Shown here one piece after another: positions 55,201 through 62,872 of a stretch of 64,000 nt of DNA. The translations under genes and the position numbers were made by a program. The stretch is from Azorhizobium sp943371865 (GTDB taxonomy: Bacteria > Pseudomonadota > Alphaproteobacteria > Rhizobiales > Xanthobacteraceae): contig NZ_CALRWL010000006.1 of assembly GCF_943371865.1 (NCBI RefSeq), forward strand, positions 1 through 64,000, in the 5' to 3' direction. Numbering within the stretch: position 1 is the first letter of the stretch; each line of letters opens with the position of its first letter. The notes beneath the pieces were generated by a model that was given only the letters and a program-made list of their open reading frames with translations, did not search any database and was not told the DNA's origin.

Positions 55201-55398
55201 AGGCGTGGCCACCGAGGAGGCCATGGTCTCCGGGCTGGCGCCCGGCAGGCTGGCGGACACCTGGATGGTGGGAAAGTCCACCTGCGGCAGCGGCGCCACC
55301 GGCAGCAGCGGATAGGCGATGGCGCCCACCAGCACCATGGCCACCATCAGCAGCGTGGTGGCGATCGGGCGCCGGATGAAGGGGGTCGAGATGCTCAT
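52243..55398 (-). CDS. RND efflux permease (HAE1/MdtC-like)
   Basis: A 1051-residue inner-membrane proton-driven pump. It begins STPFIRRPIATTLLMVAMVLVGAIAYPLLPVAPLPQVDFPTIQV and has twelve helices with two large periplasmic loops. The proton-relay Asp pair is in helix 4 (VGFVVDDAIVMLENIHRHIEEG), which marks the drug-export (HAE1) type, not the heavy-metal type. The second half carries GIVKKNGIMMIDFALQRERE and RFRPIMMTTMAALLGGLPLMLGTGTGSELRQPLG. Its start overlaps the adaptor gene stop by four bases. Substrates are unknown. Confidence 0.95.
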   Translation of the reverse strand: MSISTPFIRRPIATTLLMVAMVLVGAIAYPLLPVAPLPQVDFPTIQVSASLPGASPETMASSVATPLERQFSQIAGVTQMTSSSALGVASITIQFDLARNIDAAAQDVQSAITAASGQLPKNLPSPPTFRKVNPADSPILIIAVQSQLYPITKVDDLADTILAQQISQIPGIAQVAITGEQKPAVRVQVDPAKLAALGMSLEDVRGVLAAATVDSPKGSFDGPTQSFTIYADDQLLASQPWNDVIIAYKNGAPVRIRDIGAAVDAPENMRLASWQKGKRGIQLIVFKQPGANVIETVDRVRAMIPRLEASLPPGISVDILTDRTQTIRASVEDVQLTMLLTIALVVAVIFAFLRNVWATIIPSITVPMALIGTFAVMYVLGYSLDNLSLMGLTIAVGFVVDDAIVMLENIHRHIEEGLSPMDAALKGAGEIGFTIISISLSLIAVFIPVLLMGGIVGRLLREFAVTVTITILVSVVVSLTLTPMMCSLFLKSEHGVKHGRVYMASEAFFDGMLRGYDRGLKWVLRHQTLALMSLFVTLAATIALYVAIPKGFFPQQDTGFLTGFTEAAQDISFAAMSQKQQALMAIVAKDPDVESVAGSVGATGGSQTINTGRMWINLKPRDERGASADQIINRLRPQVAKVPGALLFLQASQDINVGGRPARTQYQYTLQDANLAELNEWAPKILAKLRSIPGLQDVATDQQTNAPTVSLAIDRDTAARFGIQPQVIDDTLYDAFGQRQVAQYFTQLSQYHVVLEVDPKLQLDASSLDKIYVKSPRTSEMIPLSAFVKVDTSKTAYLSISHQGQFPAVTLSFNLAPGTALGQAVTAIRQAEQEMGKPVTLIGNFQGTAQAFQDSLRTQPYLIAAALVAVYIILGVLYESFIHPLTILSTLPSAGLGALLTLYVAGFDLSVMGIIGILLLIGIVKKNGIMMIDFALQREREEGMAPEQSIYEACLTRFRPIMMTTMAALLGGLPLMLGTGTGSELRQPLGFAIVGGLIVSQILTLYTTPVVYLAMHRLTTRLARWRRKTIAAHDPPADTAVVQLERPTAAE

Positions 55399-56570
55399 GC
55401 GGGCGTCTTCGTGCTGGCGTCGCTCACCGGCGCGGGAGCGGTCGCCGGCGGCGGCGCGCCGGTGACGGACACCTTGGCGCCCGGTGTCAGCCTGAGCTGG
55501 CCATCCACCACCACCCGCTCGTCCAGCTTCAGGCCGGAAGCGATCACGCTGGTGCCCGCCGTGGTCGGCCCCAGGGTCACGGTGCGCTTCTCCACCGTGT
55601 CGTCGGTCTTGATCACATAGACGAACAGGCCATCGGCGCCGCGCTGCACCACCTGGGCGGGGAGGGTCACCGCGGCGGTCAGCTTGCGCACCTGCACCTG
55701 CACATTCACGAACGCGCCGGGCCAGAGCTTGAGGTCGTCATTGGGGAAGGTAGCCTTCACCCGCAATGTGCCGGTGCTGGAGTCGATCTGGTTGTCGATC
55801 AGCTCCACCTTGCCGGTGCCGAGCTGGGTGGTGCCGTCGCGCTTGAAGGCCAGCACCGCCACCGGCCCGTGCGCCATGGCGGCGACCAGTTCGTCGAGGC
55901 GATCCTGCGGCATGGCGAAGATCACCGAGATCGGCTTGACCTGGGTGATGACCACCACGCCGGTGGTGTCGGTGGCGCGCACGATATTGCCCTGGTCCAC
56001 CAGCCGCACGCCGGTGCGGCCGGAGATCGGCGCCTTGATGGTGGTGTAGCCCAGCTGCACCTCGGCACTGTCGATGGCCGCCTGATCGCCCTGGACCGCG
56101 GCCTCATACTGCGCCACCTGGGCGGTCTGGGTGTCGAGGGTCTGCTGCGAGGCGGCATTCTTGGCCACCAGCGTCTTGTAGCGCTCCAGATCCATCTTGG
56201 CGTTATTGAGCTGGGCCATGTCCTTGGCCTTGGCGGCCTGGGCCTGGGCCAGGGAGGCGGCGAAGGGGCGCGGATCGATCTGGGCCAGCACGTCGCCGGC
56301 CTTTACATCCTGCCCTTCGGTGAAGGACACCTTCTGCAATTCGCCATCCACCCGCACCTTCACGGTGACGGTGTTGAAGGCCTGCACCGCGCCGATGCCG
56401 GTGACATAGACCGGCACGTCCTGGGCCCGGGTCATGGCCGCCACCACCGGAATGGGCGCCGGCGCCCGGGGCCGGGCCGCCTCGGGCGCCGGGGCGGCAA
56501 CGCCGAAGCGCCACGCCAAACCTCCCGCCACGATGACCATCGTGGCCACGATCCATACGGCACGGCGCAT
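55395..56570 (-). CDS. RND efflux periplasmic adaptor (MdtA-like)
   Basis: A 391-residue membrane fusion protein with an N-terminal signal or anchor helix (about 5-25). Visible are the lipoyl half KVRVDGELQKVSFTEGQDVKAGDVLAQIDPRPF, a coiled-coil hairpin (about 110-165), the second lipoyl half TIKAPISGRTGVRLVDQGNIV, and beta-barrel and membrane-proximal parts with QPISVIF-like KPISVIFAMPQ. It joins the downstream permease to an outer-membrane channel not encoded here. It is divergent from the sigma factor operon across about 270 bases containing a large inverted repeat. Confidence 0.93.
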   Translation of the reverse strand: MRRAVWIVATMVIVAGGLAWRFGVAAPAPEAARPRAPAPIPVVAAMTRAQDVPVYVTGIGAVQAFNTVTVKVRVDGELQKVSFTEGQDVKAGDVLAQIDPRPFAASLAQAQAAKAKDMAQLNNAKMDLERYKTLVAKNAASQQTLDTQTAQVAQYEAAVQGDQAAIDSAEVQLGYTTIKAPISGRTGVRLVDQGNIVRATDTTGVVVITQVKPISVIFAMPQDRLDELVAAMAHGPVAVLAFKRDGTTQLGTGKVELIDNQIDSSTGTLRVKATFPNDDLKLWPGAFVNVQVQVRKLTAAVTLPAQVVQRGADGLFVYVIKTDDTVEKRTVTLGPTTAGTSVIASGLKLDERVVVDGQLRLTPGAKVSVTGAPPPATAPAPVSDASTKTPA

Positions 56571-56624
56571 CGGCTTTTTTCCCTCGGAACGCGGCAGTCA
56601 GACCTTGAACACGCTGCATTGCAC

Positions 56625-56692
56625 AAACCCTGCGCCGATCCGGCCAAGCTCACGAACCCGTGATCGCATGACCTTGCGCAGGGTTTGGCCGG
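56625..56692. promoter_or_regulatory. Interlocked inverted repeats between the two RND loci
   Basis: AAACCCTGCGC (56625-56635) pairs perfectly over 11 bases with GCGCAGGGTTT (56676-56686). Interleaved with it, CCGGCCA (56639-56645) pairs with TGGCCGG (56686-56692). The order A-B-A'-B' allows either a pseudoknot in RNA or two competing hairpins, on either strand. It sits in the leader region of the minus-strand adaptor gene and upstream of the ECF sigma gene. Confidence 0.5.
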
Positions 56693-56839
56693 TCCAAGGG
56701 TTCAAACAGAGGAAGCGCGTTCTGCGGACCGGGAAAAATCCGCCGTCAGTGCGGAAGATTGGCCTTAACCGGCGAATGGGATTGAGGAGGAATGCACCAT
56801 GGTGGCATTCTGCAACCAGGGGCGGGATCGAGTTCCCGG

Positions 56840-57388
56840 ATGCGTGAGCCGAACGACGAAGACCTCATGGCGCGGGTCGCCGGAGGGGACGAGCCCGCAT
56901 TCCGGGTGCTCAGCGAACGATACGCCGTCCGGGCGGTCGCACTGGCGCGCCGTTTTCTCGGCAACGAAGCCGACGCCGAGGAAATCGCCCAGGAGGCCTT
57001 GCTGCGGGTCTGGCGCGCGGCGCCGCGCTGGCAGCCCACCGCCGCCTTCGGCACCTGGTTCTACCGCATCGTGGTCAATCTCTGCCTCAACCACCGCCGC
57101 CGCGCCCCGTTCGCGGATCTGGCGGAGGCCGGCGAGCCGGTGGACCCCCGGCCCGACGCCCAGGCCCGGCTGGAGCGCCGGGACGAGGCGCGGCAACTGG
57201 CCGCCGCCATTGCCGCTCTTCCGCCGCGTCAGCGTGCTGTGGTCCTGCTCACGTATTGGGAGGGCCTGTCCAACAGCCGCACCGCCGACGTCATCGGCAC
57301 CTCGGTGGGCGGCGTGGAAACGCTGCTGGTGCGCGCCCGCAAGGCGCTGCGCGGCAGCCTCGGCAGTCGCATCTTTTCGGGAGACTAG
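56840..57388 (+). CDS. ECF-type RNA polymerase sigma factor
   Basis: A 182-residue extracytoplasmic-function sigma factor. Region 2 spans about 20-85 (VRAVALARRFLGNEADAEEIAQEALLRVWRAAPRW, then FGTWFYRIVVNLCLNHRRR). Region 4 spans about 120-175 (LPPRQRAVVLLTYWEGLSNSRTADVIGTSVGGVETLLVRARKAL). The start is uncertain: ATG at 56840 is chosen, while ATG at 56792 in the same frame lies too close to GAGGAGG. The next genes are a one-helix membrane protein and a periplasmic CnrX/ZraP-like protein, the usual company of an anti-sigma system, followed by an RND pump likely under its control. Confidence 0.92.
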   Translation: MREPNDEDLMARVAGGDEPAFRVLSERYAVRAVALARRFLGNEADAEEIAQEALLRVWRAAPRWQPTAAFGTWFYRIVVNLCLNHRRRAPFADLAEAGEPVDPRPDAQARLERRDEARQLAAAIAALPPRQRAVVLLTYWEGLSNSRTADVIGTSVGGVETLLVRARKALRGSLGSRIFSGD

Positions 57389-57391
57389 GCC

Positions 57392-57913
57392 ATGAGCCGG
57401 ACCCACAAGACCCCGCCGCTCCCCTCTGCGCTGTCCCGCCGCGCGCTGGAGGAGGCGCTGGCGCGCCACGGCTCCGAGATCACGTTGTGGCCGCCGCAGT
57501 TGCGCGCCGGTGCGCACGCTCTCTTCCTGGCCGATCCCCAGGCGCGGACGCTGCTGACCCAGGCGCAGCATCTCGACGGCCTGATCCATCGCGGACTGTC
57601 CGGCCCCGCCGCCGCCGAGGACCAGGCGGCAGCGCGGCGCGTGACGGCGCGGCTGGCGGCGCGCCCCCTCCCCGCCCAGGCGCGGCGGATGGCGGTGCTG
57701 CCCGGCTGGCTGCTGAATTTCGATCTGCGCCCGGCCTGGCCCAGCATCGCCGCCTTGGCGGGCATGGCCATGCTCGGCTTCCTGCTGGGCTCCCATGCGG
57801 TCGGCCCCGGCGGGCTTGCGCCACCGTTTGCCGCCCAACGGGTCACGGTGGCCGATGCGGACGTGAGCGCCATCATGTTCGAACCCGACCCGCTCGCGGA
57901 GACCGGCCTATGA
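57392..57913 (+). CDS. Putative anti-sigma factor, one membrane span
   Basis: A 173-residue protein without a named family that I recognise. A cytosolic part of about 110 residues (SRRALEEALARHGSEITLWPPQLRAGAHALFLADPQARTLL) precedes one helix (about 117-136) and a short periplasmic end. This topology and the place three bases after an ECF sigma gene and overlapping the periplasmic sensor gene are what an anti-sigma factor would show (compare CnrY). The zinc-binding HxxxCxxC motif is absent. The role is inferred from context only. Confidence 0.65.
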   Translation: MSRTHKTPPLPSALSRRALEEALARHGSEITLWPPQLRAGAHALFLADPQARTLLTQAQHLDGLIHRGLSGPAAAEDQAAARRVTARLAARPLPAQARRMAVLPGWLLNFDLRPAWPSIAALAGMAMLGFLLGSHAVGPGGLAPPFAAQRVTVADADVSAIMFEPDPLAETGL

Positions 57914-58425
57914 GTGGACTGAGCCTGCGCCTCGGCGCCCTCCCCCCGCAGCGCCTGCTCCTGGTGGGCTCGCTGGCGCTCAATTTGTTCTTCGTCGGCG
58001 CCGCCGTGGCGGTGGGGTGGCGCCAGGCCCAGGCGCCGGCCCTGCCGGCGGCGGTGGCGTTGGACCGCAGCCCCGCCGCCCGCATCGACCGGCTGGCCGC
58101 CACCTTGCCCGGCCCCGACGCCAAGGTGCTCTACGCCCAGTTCCAGGCCGCCGAGCCCACCATCGAAAGCGACCGCGCCGTCAGCCGCCGGGCCCAGGAG
58201 GCGGTGCGCCGGGCGCTGGATGCGCCCACGTTCGACCCCGCCACCGCCGACACCGCGCTGTCCGCGCTGCGCGACGCCCGCCGCGCCGTGTGGCGCACCC
58301 TGCACGGGGCCCTGCTGCGGGCGGCCACCGAGATGTCGCCGGAAGGCCGCGCTCGCCTCGCCGACTGGGTGCCGCCCACCGAAGAGGGCAACCGGCCGGC
58401 ACATTCATTCCCCCAAGGCCGCTGA
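57910..58425 (+). CDS. CnrX/ZraP-like periplasmic sensor protein
   Basis: A 171-residue protein anchored by one N-terminal helix (about 16-37), with a helical periplasmic part resembling the heavy-metal resistance/CnrX family: ARIDRLAATLPGPDAKVLYAQFQAAEP, AQEAVRRALDA and, near the end, EMSPEGRARLADWV, the mark of ZraP/Spy-like proteins. Only one His (132) and few Met or acidic ligands are grouped, so metal binding is doubtful; a stress or substrate signal is equally possible. It overlaps the upstream gene by four bases (ATGA). Confidence 0.8.
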   Translation: MSGLSLRLGALPPQRLLLVGSLALNLFFVGAAVAVGWRQAQAPALPAAVALDRSPAARIDRLAATLPGPDAKVLYAQFQAAEPTIESDRAVSRRAQEAVRRALDAPTFDPATADTALSALRDARRAVWRTLHGALLRAATEMSPEGRARLADWVPPTEEGNRPAHSFPQGR

Positions 58426-58481
58426 GGACGCTTCCGCCATGCCCCTCTCCGCCCGCCGTCGCCGATCAGGTATCACCTCCG

Positions 58482-59777
58482 ATGAATGACCCACGTCCGC
58501 TGCGCGATCTTCAAGGGGAGCCCGTCACCCTGCCGCCGCGCGAAGCCGCACCGGAAGCCAAGCCGCGCCGGCGGTTCGGCTGGACGCCGCTGATCTTCCT
58601 TTTGCTGCTGGCTCTGGTGGGGGCGGGCTGGTGGATCCGCCCGCAGGAAACCGCCCCGGCCGGCGGACGGCGCGGCATGGCCGGGCCGGTGCCGGTGGCC
58701 GCCGCCACGGTGGAGACCGGCGCCCTGCCGGTGACGCTCACCGCGCTGGGCACGGTCACCGCCATCAGCACGGTGACGGTGCGCAGCCAGATCACCGGGC
58801 GCCTCACCGGCATCTTCTTCAAGGAGGGCCAGGAGGTGAAGGCCGGGGACGCCCTCGCCGAGGTGGACCCGCGCCCCTATGAGGCGGCGCTGAAGCAGGC
58901 CCAGGGCCAACTGGCCCGCGATCAGGCGCAATTGCGCAATGCCCAGCTCGATCTCACCCGCTTCAAGACCCTGGTGACCAAGAATGCCGCCTCGCAGCAG
59001 TCGGTGGATACCCAGGATGCGCTGGTGCAGCAATATACCGGCACGGTGGAGATGGATCAGGCCCAGGTCCGCACCGCGGAGCTGAACCTGGAATATTGCC
59101 ACATCGTCGCCCCGGTCTCCGGCCGGCTGGGCATTCGCCTGGTGGATGCGGGCAATTTCGTCCAGGGCGGGGATTCCACCGGCATCGTGGTCATCACCCA
59201 ATTGAAGCCCATCACCGTGGTGTTCTCGCTGCCGGAAGATGCCGTGCCCGCCGTGGTGCGCCGCCTTGCGAGCGGCGCCGACCTGCCGGTGACGGTCTAT
59301 GACCGCAACCGCCGCGCCAAGATCGCCACCGGCCGGCTCACCACCATCGACAACCAGGTGGACGTGACCACCGGCACGGTGAAGCTGAAGGCGGAATTCG
59401 CCAATGACGACAATGCTCTATTCCCCAACCAGTTCGTCAATGTGGACCTGCTGGTCAACACCCTGCCCAGCGCGCTCATCATTCCCTCCGCCGCCGTGCA
59501 GCGGGGGGCGCCGGGCACCTATGTCTATGTGATCGGCGCCGACAATGCGGTGAGCGTGCGCAAGGTCACGCTCGGCCCCTCGGCCAATGACAAGGTGTCG
59601 ATCACCGACGGACTGAAAGCCGGCGAAAAGGTGGTGGTGGACGGCGCCGACAAATTGCGCGAGGGCGCCAAGGTCACCGAGCCGGACGCCCCCGGCGCCA
59701 CGCCCCGCCCGGCCCGACCGCCGGGCGAGGGCGTGGGCGCGCCCTCCGCCCGCCGCCCGCAGGCCACTGCGCCGTGA
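58482..59777 (+). CDS. RND efflux periplasmic adaptor (MdtA-like), second locus
   Basis: A 431-residue membrane fusion protein. A short cytosolic lead with basic residues is followed by one helix (about 34-52). Lipoyl halves show RSQITGRLTGIFFKEGQEVKAGDALAEVDPRPYEAAL and HIVAPVSGRLGIRLVDAGNFVQGG, with a coiled-coil hairpin between. It is similar to the divergent adaptor at 55395, so the two loci are related. The tail (about 395-431) is Pro/Arg-rich. It overlaps the next gene by four bases (GTGA). The ribosome binding site is poor. Confidence 0.93.
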   Translation: MNDPRPLRDLQGEPVTLPPREAAPEAKPRRRFGWTPLIFLLLLALVGAGWWIRPQETAPAGGRRGMAGPVPVAAATVETGALPVTLTALGTVTAISTVTVRSQITGRLTGIFFKEGQEVKAGDALAEVDPRPYEAALKQAQGQLARDQAQLRNAQLDLTRFKTLVTKNAASQQSVDTQDALVQQYTGTVEMDQAQVRTAELNLEYCHIVAPVSGRLGIRLVDAGNFVQGGDSTGIVVITQLKPITVVFSLPEDAVPAVVRRLASGADLPVTVYDRNRRAKIATGRLTTIDNQVDVTTGTVKLKAEFANDDNALFPNQFVNVDLLVNTLPSALIIPSAAVQRGAPGTYVYVIGADNAVSVRKVTLGPSANDKVSITDGLKAGEKVVVDGADKLREGAKVTEPDAPGATPRPARPPGEGVGAPSARRPQATAP

Positions 59778-62700
59778 ACCCCTCCAAACCCTTTATTGAG
59801 CGTCCGGTCGCCACCTCGCTGATCATGGCGGCCTTGTTGATGGTGGGCATGGTGGCGTTCCGCTTCCTGCCGCTCTCCGCGCTGCCGGAGGTGGATTATC
59901 CCACCATCGCCGTGCGCACCTTCTATCCCGGCGCCAGCCCGGAAGTGATGACCTCGGCCATCACCGCGCCGCTGGAACGCCAATTGGGGCAGATGCCGAA
60001 CCTCAAGCAGATGAGTTCGTCCAGTTCCGCCGGCGCCTCGGTCATCACCCTCCAGTTCGGCCTGGAACTGACCCTGGACGTGGCTGAGCAGGAGGTGCAG
60101 GCGGCCATCAATGCCGCCGGAAACCTGCTGCCCTCCGATCTGCCGGCGCCGCCCATCTATGCCAAGGTGAACCCGGCCGACGCGCCGATCCTCAGCCTCG
60201 CCGTCACCTCCAAGACCCTGAGCCCCACGGCGCTGGAGGATCTGGCGGACAATCGCTTGGCGCAGAAATTGTCCCAGGTGCAGGGGGTCGGGCTGGTGAG
60301 CATAGCCGGCGGTCAAAGGCCGGCGGTGCGCATCCGCGCCAATCTGGCGGCGCTGGCCGCCTATGGGCTCAATATTGACGACCTGCGCACCAGCATCGCC
60401 AACGCCAATGTCAATTCGCCCAAGGGCAGTTTCGATGGCCCCATGCGCGCCTACACCGTGCAGGCAAACGATCAGATCAAGGACCCTGCGGTCTATAACG
60501 ATCTGGTGGTGGCCTATCGCAAGGGTGCGCCGGTGCGGCTCAGCCAGGTGGCCGAAGTGGTGGGCGGGGCGGAGAATGAGAAGCTCGCCGCCTGGATGGA
60601 CACCACGCCGGCCATCATCCTCAATGTGCAGCGCCAGCCCGGCGCCAATGTCATCGCCGTGGTGGACGAGATCAAGGCGCTGCTGCCGGAACTGACCGCC
60701 ACCTTGCCCGCCGCCATGGATGTGCAGGTGCTCACCGACCGCACCACCACCATCCGCGCCTCGGTGCGCGACGTGGAATTCGAACTGGTGTTCGCGGTGG
60801 TGCTGGTGGTGCTGGTGATCTTCGTGTTCCTGCGCAACGTGCCGGCCACCATCATTCCCAGCCTGTCGGTGCCGCTATCCATCGTCGGCACCTTCGCGGT
60901 GATGTATCTGGCCGGGTTCAGCCTGAACAATCTCTCGCTCATGGCGCTCACCATCGCCACCGGCTTCGTGGTGGACGATGCCATCGTGATGATCGAGAAC
61001 ATCTCGCGTTATATCGAGCAGGGCATGAAGCCGTTCGATGCGGCCCTGAAGGGCTCGGCGCAGATCGGCTTCACCATCGTTTCGCTCACCGTGTCGCTGA
61101 TCGCGGTGCTGATCCCGCTGTTGTTCATGGCCGATGTGGTGGGGCGGCTGTTCCGGGAATTCGCCATCACTCTGGCGGTGACCATCCTGATCTCGGCGGT
61201 GGTGTCGCTGACCCTGGTGCCGATGATGTGCGCCCGGCTGCTGAAGCCGCACGCGCCTGCCCCGCAGACCGCCACGCCCGCGCGGCGCGGCTGGTTCGAT
61301 GGGCTGGTGGCGCTCTATGGCCGCGCGCTCACCGTGGTGCTGCGGCATCAGCCGCTCACCTTGCTGGTGGCGGTGGCGACGCTCGCCCTCACCGCCGCGC
61401 TTTATGTGGTGATCCCCAAGGGCTTCTTTCCGGTGCAGGACACCGGCCTGATCCAGGGCGTCTCCGAGGGGCCGCAGTCGATCTCTTTCGCCGGCATGGC
61501 GGAGCGGCAGCAGATGCTGGCGGCGCAGATCCTGAAAGATCCGGATGTGGCCCGGCTCGCCTCCTTCATCGGCACCGACGGCACCAACACCACGCTCAAT
61601 AACGGCCGCTTCCTCATCGAGCTGAAGCCCCGCGACGAGCGCACCTCCGGCGTGTCCGACGTGATCCGCCGCCTCACCGCCGCCGTTGCCCCGCTCACCG
61701 GCATCTCGCTCTACATGCAGCCGGTGCAGGATCTGACCGTGGATGCCACGGTGGGGCGCGGCCAATATCAGTTCGTGCTGTCCGACACCGACCCGGACGA
61801 ACTGGCCAAATGGGTGCCCAAGCTGCTGGACAAGCTTTCCGCCCAGCCGGAACTGGCGGATGTCTCCAGCAATCTGCTGGACAAGGGCCTGGCGGTGGAC
61901 ATCACGCTGGACCGCGACACCGCCGCCCGGTTCGGCATCACCACCGCCACCGTGGACAATGCGCTCTATGATGCCTTCGGCCAGCGCATCATCTCCACCA
62001 TCTTCACCCAGACCAACCAGTATCGGGTGATCCTGGAGGCGGACCCCACGCTTCGGGCGGGCCTCAAGGCACTGGAGGATGTGCATCTGCCCTCCTCCGG
62101 CGGCGGGCAGGTGCCCTTGTCGGCCATCGCCACCATCACCGAGCGCCCGGCGCCGCTGCAGATCAGCCACCTCAGCCAATTTCCGGCCATCACCGTGTCG
62201 TTCAACCTCGCCCCCGACGTGGCGCTGGGCGCGGCGGTGGAGGCGGTGCAGCGGGCGGAAGCGGAGATCGGCATGCCGCGCAGCATCACCACCGCCTTCC
62301 AGGGCGCGGCGCTGGCGTTCCAGGGGGCGCTGAGCAACCAGCTGCTGCTGATCCTGGCGGCCATCGTCACGGTCTATGTGGTGCTGGGGGTGCTCTATGA
62401 GAGCTACATCCACCCCATCACCATCCTCTCCACTCTGCCCTCCGCCAGCGTCGGCGCGCTGCTGGCGCTGATGGCCACCGGCGGGCAGTTGGACATCATC
62501 GGCATCATCGGCATCATTCTTTTGATCGGCATTGTGAAGAAGAATGCCATCATGATGATCGACTTCGCCTTGGATGCGGAGCGCACGCAAGGCCTGGCGC
62601 CGCGCGAGGCGATCTATCAGGCCTGCCTGCTGCGGTTCCGGCCCATCCTCATGACCACAATGGCCGCCATTCTCGGCGCCGTGCCGCTGGTGCTGGGCTC

Positions 62701-62872
62701 GGGCGCCGGATCTGAATTGCGGGCGCCGCTGGGGGTGGCGATCATCGGCGGGCTGGTGGCCAGCCAGATCCTCACCCTGTTCACCACGCCGGTGATCTAT
62801 CTGGCCTTCGACCGCCTCGCCAAGCGCGTCGCCCGCCTCACCGGGGCGGCGCCGACGGAGGCGACGCGGTGA
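59774..62872 (+). CDS. RND efflux permease (MdtB-like)
   Basis: A 1032-residue HAE1-type pump beginning NPSKPFIERPVATSLIMAALLMVGMVAFRFLPLSALPEVDYPTIAV. Helix 4 has the proton-relay pair in TGFVVDDAIVMIENISRYIEQG. The two large periplasmic loops are complete and the end has GIVKKNAIMMIDFALDAER. In MdtABC-type systems two different permeases work together as a mixed trimer, and the next gene supplies the second. The GTG start overlaps the adaptor stop. Confidence 0.95.
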   Translation: MNPSKPFIERPVATSLIMAALLMVGMVAFRFLPLSALPEVDYPTIAVRTFYPGASPEVMTSAITAPLERQLGQMPNLKQMSSSSSAGASVITLQFGLELTLDVAEQEVQAAINAAGNLLPSDLPAPPIYAKVNPADAPILSLAVTSKTLSPTALEDLADNRLAQKLSQVQGVGLVSIAGGQRPAVRIRANLAALAAYGLNIDDLRTSIANANVNSPKGSFDGPMRAYTVQANDQIKDPAVYNDLVVAYRKGAPVRLSQVAEVVGGAENEKLAAWMDTTPAIILNVQRQPGANVIAVVDEIKALLPELTATLPAAMDVQVLTDRTTTIRASVRDVEFELVFAVVLVVLVIFVFLRNVPATIIPSLSVPLSIVGTFAVMYLAGFSLNNLSLMALTIATGFVVDDAIVMIENISRYIEQGMKPFDAALKGSAQIGFTIVSLTVSLIAVLIPLLFMADVVGRLFREFAITLAVTILISAVVSLTLVPMMCARLLKPHAPAPQTATPARRGWFDGLVALYGRALTVVLRHQPLTLLVAVATLALTAALYVVIPKGFFPVQDTGLIQGVSEGPQSISFAGMAERQQMLAAQILKDPDVARLASFIGTDGTNTTLNNGRFLIELKPRDERTSGVSDVIRRLTAAVAPLTGISLYMQPVQDLTVDATVGRGQYQFVLSDTDPDELAKWVPKLLDKLSAQPELADVSSNLLDKGLAVDITLDRDTAARFGITTATVDNALYDAFGQRIISTIFTQTNQYRVILEADPTLRAGLKALEDVHLPSSGGGQVPLSAIATITERPAPLQISHLSQFPAITVSFNLAPDVALGAAVEAVQRAEAEIGMPRSITTAFQGAALAFQGALSNQLLLILAAIVTVYVVLGVLYESYIHPITILSTLPSASVGALLALMATGGQLDIIGIIGIILLIGIVKKNAIMMIDFALDAERTQGLAPREAIYQACLLRFRPILMTTMAAILGAVPLVLGSGAGSELRAPLGVAIIGGLVASQILTLFTTPVIYLAFDRLAKRVARLTGAAPTEATR

